From Leptospira stimsonii (GTDB taxonomy: Bacteria; Spirochaetota; Leptospiria; Leptospirales; Leptospiraceae), in contig NZ_QHCT01000013.1 in assembly GCF_003545885.1 (NCBI RefSeq), forward strand, positions 1 through 61,375: 61,375 bases of DNA, given 5' to 3'. This document shows, one piece after another, positions 59,301 through 61,375 of the stretch. The position numbers and the translations under genes are program-made. Positions within the stretch are counted from its first letter, which is position 1; every line of letters starts with the position of its first letter. Below the pieces are notes generated by a model. That model worked only from the letters and a program-made list of their open reading frames with translations, was not told the DNA's origin and ran no database searches.

Positions 59301-60388
59301 TGGCCGCCGCCCGCGCTTTGGACAGAATCAGACAGACCTTTCGAACGAAATATCCGAATGTGAGGGAAGCCGCCGAGCAAGGATTCGAGTCCATCGCATC
59401 CAAGATGCTCCTGACGCCGTACGAGCTACAGGACCGGATGCTTCCCGATTTCGATTTTAAAGATCTAAGTAAAAAAATAAATATAAATAAAAATGAATAT
59501 ACTGCGAGAATTTCAAAGGACTTGAAATTCACTTATTGGGACGAATCCAATAAAGAGGTGAAATCGCCCAAGTGGAGCGAGGCTGAAAAGAAAAAAAACA
59601 AGGAAGAAACAACCCTACTCAAGGATTCGATCAAACAATTCGGGACGAATATGGAATACTATCTGGTCGTCCAGAGGAGATGGCCCGTTGAAGAATGGAA
59701 AGAATTGTTTCTTAAAAATCCGATCGCGAACGCTTTCGCTCAAAATTTCGTTTGGGTAAAGATTTCCAAGAAGAATCAAGAGAGGGAAAACTTTTATGTT
59801 TCCGAAAAAACCATTCTGAACATCGAAGATAAAAAGTTGAATACGGAGGACGCGTCCAAAATTCTTCTTTTACATCCGCTTTCTTTGGATGAAGAAGAAA
59901 AGAAATTGTGGTTAGGAAAATGGGAGAATCTAAAAATTCGTCCGCCGATTCCTCAGCTGACTCGCGATACGTATCTTCTGATCGAGGAAGATCGGAAGAA
60001 AAAAATCTCGTTTCAATTCGAAGACAAATCCCTTCGCGGGAGCACGTTCAAATACAGAGCCGAAAAATTCGGATGGAGAAGGGGATCCGTCGTGGATAGC
60101 GGAGGGATTTCTTCTTATCACAAGTTGTTTCCAAACGAGGAAGTCGAAGTCTTTCTCAAAATCGAAGGCCTAAACGTTCAGAGTTACGACTACGACCAGC
60201 CGATGACGTTTCGGGAATTTTTCTTCGTAAATCGAGGATCGATCACAACGGGGAGTTATATCTACGACGAACCGAGAGGGGAAGAGGATTCTCGATTGCT
60301 ACCCTTCGAATCCGTAAATCCGATCGTTTATTCGGAAACGTTGTATGATCTTCACAGAATTCTTCAGGACAAAAACGAAGAAGAATGA
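56378..60388 (+). CDS. WGR-LRR-HEAT-DUF4132 giant protein
   Basis: A 1336-residue soluble protein. Residues 1-75 match a WGR domain (KFWSIDLNTKTLTFRQGPRYG, then FASEDLCQKKADGLIATKLKEGY). Residues about 88-330 hold roughly nine leucine-rich repeats of the bacterial LPxSIGxLxNL type (LPNSIGNFKNLDHLEI, LPESLGKLSNLNRLNI, LPSSIGKLKNLTELDL). After a charged linker comes an alpha-helical HEAT-like middle (about 690-1010: KAKELLKEKQTHLREAGALI, VRNLAVELLYEKT). The C-terminal 290 residues match DUF4132 (MolR-like): YYLVVQRRWPVEEWKELFLK, LLHPLSL, PIPQLTRDTY, FGWRRGSVVDSGG. No catalytic centre is evident. WGR elsewhere binds nucleic acid or marks PARP-like proteins. The next gene is coupled by ATGA overlap. 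Confidence 0.9.
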   Translation: MTRNFIYQKGKSEKFWSIDLNTKTLTFRQGPRYGESKSGTETFASEDLCQKKADGLIATKLKEGYEEVEIPIGNVNVFALKSIADVQKQKSEQLSLNVEGSEELMEEVCKLDWLKRLDLQNVSVLPNSIGNFKNLDHLEIKESKSLKSIPDSIGELKTLTWLSIERTSIEFLPESLGKLSNLNRLNIQHNEELKELPQSIGSLHSLETLWVSYNRKNDHSNKKEKRIPVGIPDSIGDLLQLTELSLNSNLLSDLPSSIGKLKNLTELDLNFNRFTEIPKCIFELKNLETLEMLYSPLNKIPFEFSNLINLTRFDIEGNKVENIPKEIVYEGIEAIRNFLDPKPEEKKKIVSSEDPQEFKRSFEQHKEALEKFYRAVKDKAYKEDTKKKLAVLQSFFAGETNEIPKAINEDQYYFRDIPEVLGPFRTWSAVDFRILSYITQGAWSFKKNKEGFFESFYRWMKKEILDHPEDQNLFSDILQCLKGYEIDEANILVERKYKISEMALTSDKEVTSFGKFILANADTLINDFVEEGLPTQFVELLVLEKSELIQSQIPKLTRIKEYEGTDGRKHVPYETIEIICRAFPQKIEPILNDSIQNIDCVSCRAELARIRYESFNEKYKTETIDFIKEVLHYISDKKNKNIDRGYQFDWSGGKGYYRDDTPDFIEWVLKTFGKNVKETVFEYVEKTKVLDLNVIGVAVKYLGQEAIDIAGEALDMSIKDDGIAGHFRQIFNILSGLDYTKYYDKTWEIAKSEFKKVSETACLALSKLPEEIVIPKAKELLKEKQTHLREAGALILNLMRTQKSIEALEPLLATEKNDDVRNLAVELLYEKTKSVSTEDVKNRIETAKNLGKLEKPLAKWLDETKLPKVLWKDKKPLSSEEVRYLFYRQKTRSEIVLDSELKDVLEQIDKNSFETFSKELLSLIQKNGGFKAPNRFAISILGIFGKENIISELETVAKKETNLNACACLGLMNSMAAARALDRIRQTFRTKYPNVREAAEQGFESIASKMLLTPYELQDRMLPDFDFKDLSKKININKNEYTARISKDLKFTYWDESNKEVKSPKWSEAEKKKNKEETTLLKDSIKQFGTNMEYYLVVQRRWPVEEWKELFLKNPIANAFAQNFVWVKISKKNQERENFYVSEKTILNIEDKKLNTEDASKILLLHPLSLDEEEKKLWLGKWENLKIRPPIPQLTRDTYLLIEEDRKKKISFQFEDKSLRGSTFKYRAEKFGWRRGSVVDSGGISSYHKLFPNEEVEVFLKIEGLNVQSYDYDQPMTFREFFFVNRGSITTGSYIYDEPRGEEDSRLLPFESVNPIVYSETLYDLHRILQDKNEEE

Positions 60389-60915
60389 AGAAGGAGTTGG
60401 ATCTCGAACAGAGATGCAAAGAACTCGTGGGTCTAAAAGTCCAAACGGTACAATATTACGGGCGTTTTCGAATATTCGAAAACGCGCATGGAGTTTCGAA
60501 GGCCGTTTATTGGATCACGGAGAAGGGGGGAATAATTCGTTTCAGCTTTGAGGACGAATTCTCCCTTCGTTGGGGTTTTGGGATTTCCGTAAAAAAGGTA
60601 AATCGAATCTTTCCGGACGATCGAGAAGAAGAATTTCAAGACGTGAGTTCTTTATGGAAGAATCGCTTCGAAGTCAAGGACGTTCGATTGCATTGGAGAT
60701 ACATTGCGGACAGTCACCGAGTTCTTTGGCATCACTACAATCGTTCCGATTATCCTCAGGATATAGAATTGTTTCTTTCCGATGGGCGCCGCCTATGTAT
60801 CGGAGTAGCCGAGGTTCTTGGCCAAAACAAATGCAAACTTTTTACAAATCATCTTTCTGTCTTCTTTGATCTCGAACAAAGAGAAAGATACTATGAGAAT
60901 GCGATTCTTTGGTAG
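60385..60915 (+). CDS. Orphan protein coupled to the WGR giant
   Basis: A 176-residue soluble protein of unknown family. Its ATG overlaps the giant's TGA by four bases, which implies coupled translation and often a physical partnership. It is rich in aromatic and charged residues (YYGRFRIFENAHG, RLHWRYIADSHRVLWHHYNR, IELFLSDGRRLCIGVAEVLG) with a beta-rich pattern and no signal peptide or membrane helix. The HWRY...RVLWHHYNR cluster of His/Trp/Arg may be functional. No domain is recognised. Confidence 0.8.
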   Translation: MKKELDLEQRCKELVGLKVQTVQYYGRFRIFENAHGVSKAVYWITEKGGIIRFSFEDEFSLRWGFGISVKKVNRIFPDDREEEFQDVSSLWKNRFEVKDVRLHWRYIADSHRVLWHHYNRSDYPQDIELFLSDGRRLCIGVAEVLGQNKCKLFTNHLSVFFDLEQRERYYENAILW

Positions 60916-61263
60916 GAATCCCTCGCATTGGGATTTAGATTCGTTTTTCTCCATTCTTCAATCGGCTGTAATCGGAGTCCGAAAAGCCCCGCTTTCCGGG
61001 AGAAATGCAAGAGAAATGAAAAGTAGAATATATTGATATTCTAATATAACAATTTCGCTTTTCCAATTTTCCAGTAGACTAGCTGGTCTATTAAAATGGG
61101 CTTGTTTCGCCAAGTCGTTTTGTTAGAATGAAGGCGCCTTCTGTGGAAACTTGAGAACTTTTTACGGGCAAAATCGAAAAACGGGTGTGGTGTTTTCCGA
61201 AAAAATCGGAACAATTTTTACAATAATTGCTTGCCGGCTCACTTCGTTTTCTTACATTGGTTT
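60916..61263. other. Intergenic region with a spaced palindrome
   Basis: No gene is seen. At about 61024-61043, TAGAATATATTGATATTCTA has 8-bp arms around a 4-bp spacer, related in sequence to the TTAGAATATTCTAA palindrome but stretched. The rest is AT-rich. Confidence 0.45.
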
Positions 61264-61375
61264 TTACGAAGAAATCACCGCACGGTGAGCTTCTTCAAAC
61301 CAAGCGCTCAACTGACTTGCTTCTTTTTTTCGTTTGCGAGTAATTGCAGACCAGATAAGAGAATCGGGAGTGGGA
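61264..61375 (-). CDS. 3' end of a gene running off the window
   Basis: On the minus strand the frame is open from the window edge to TAA at 61264-61266, with a coding-like tail reading PDSLIWSAITRKRKKEASQL then SAWFEEAHRAVISS. Too little is present to name the product; it appears to be the C-terminus of a helical, basic protein. Confidence 0.45.
   Translation of the reverse strand, partial: PTPDSLIWSAITRKRKKEASQLSAWFEEAHRAVISS

Overview
The window looks like chromosomal DNA of a spirochaete of the genus Leptospira, probably from the pathogenic or intermediate clades (inference). The support is AT-rich DNA with long intergenic gaps, many lipoproteins with relaxed spirochaetal lipoboxes, PerR-type boxes ahead of a cytochrome c peroxidase, a WGR/LRR giant protein, a SpoIIE hybrid kinase of a leptospiral type, and decayed transposase copies. 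No rRNA, tRNA or CRISPR array was seen.

Layout. 1-1400 holds a 5'-damaged transposase fused to the tail of a second copy; a further, internally deleted copy lies at 8563-9100. Between them are a long-chain acyl-CoA ligase, an AraC regulator, a pirin and three AT-rich orphan genes (6152-8244) that look like an accessory or immunity-type cassette. 9257-11292 carries an MBL-fold hydrolase and a lipoprotein cytochrome c peroxidase under two PerR-like boxes, followed by a terminator and a 123-bp tandem repeat. 12034-14048 encodes, on the minus strand, a citrate synthase homologue lacking two of three catalytic residues, followed closely by a HEPN/MNT pair. A membrane-bound AraC regulator diverges from it. 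15362-19245 holds an M24 peptidase, a metal-dependent hydrolase/SDR pair and an epoxide-hydrolase-like enzyme. 19383-27961 is a mixed region: outer-membrane-type proteins, NlpC/P60, DUF4256, lipoproteins, a trypsin-like protease, a flavodoxin-fold reductase, a second epoxide hydrolase and an RlmI/K-type methyltransferase.

27977-35754 is a complete kdpFABCDE potassium-uptake operon, including a 29-codon kdpF. Upstream of it on the same strand are a 1736-residue pseudokinase-ATPase-GAF-SpoIIE phosphatase and an ADC-like/FAD-oxidoreductase pair. 44274-45793 is a decayed stretch with no convincing gene. 45794-49361 is a tight three-gene operon (FGE-sulfatase-fold lipoprotein, unknown lipoprotein, polytopic GT-C-like membrane protein). 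49872-52309 pairs an M14 carboxypeptidase with an EamA transporter. 52306-55826 is a redox operon: cytochrome c peroxidase, cupredoxin, small cytochrome c and a methyl-accepting chemotaxis protein. 56378-60915 holds a 1336-residue WGR-LRR-HEAT-DUF4132 protein translationally coupled to a 176-residue orphan. A gene fragment on the minus strand runs off the right edge.

The strongest candidates for new biology are the WGR-LRR-DUF4132 two-gene unit, the peroxidase-cupredoxin-cytochrome-MCP operon, the citrate synthase homologue with an altered active site, the pseudokinase hybrid, and a 14-bp palindrome (TTAGAATATTCTAA) found at three places, two of them just ahead of genes. All functions are inferred by reading motifs; no database search was run.
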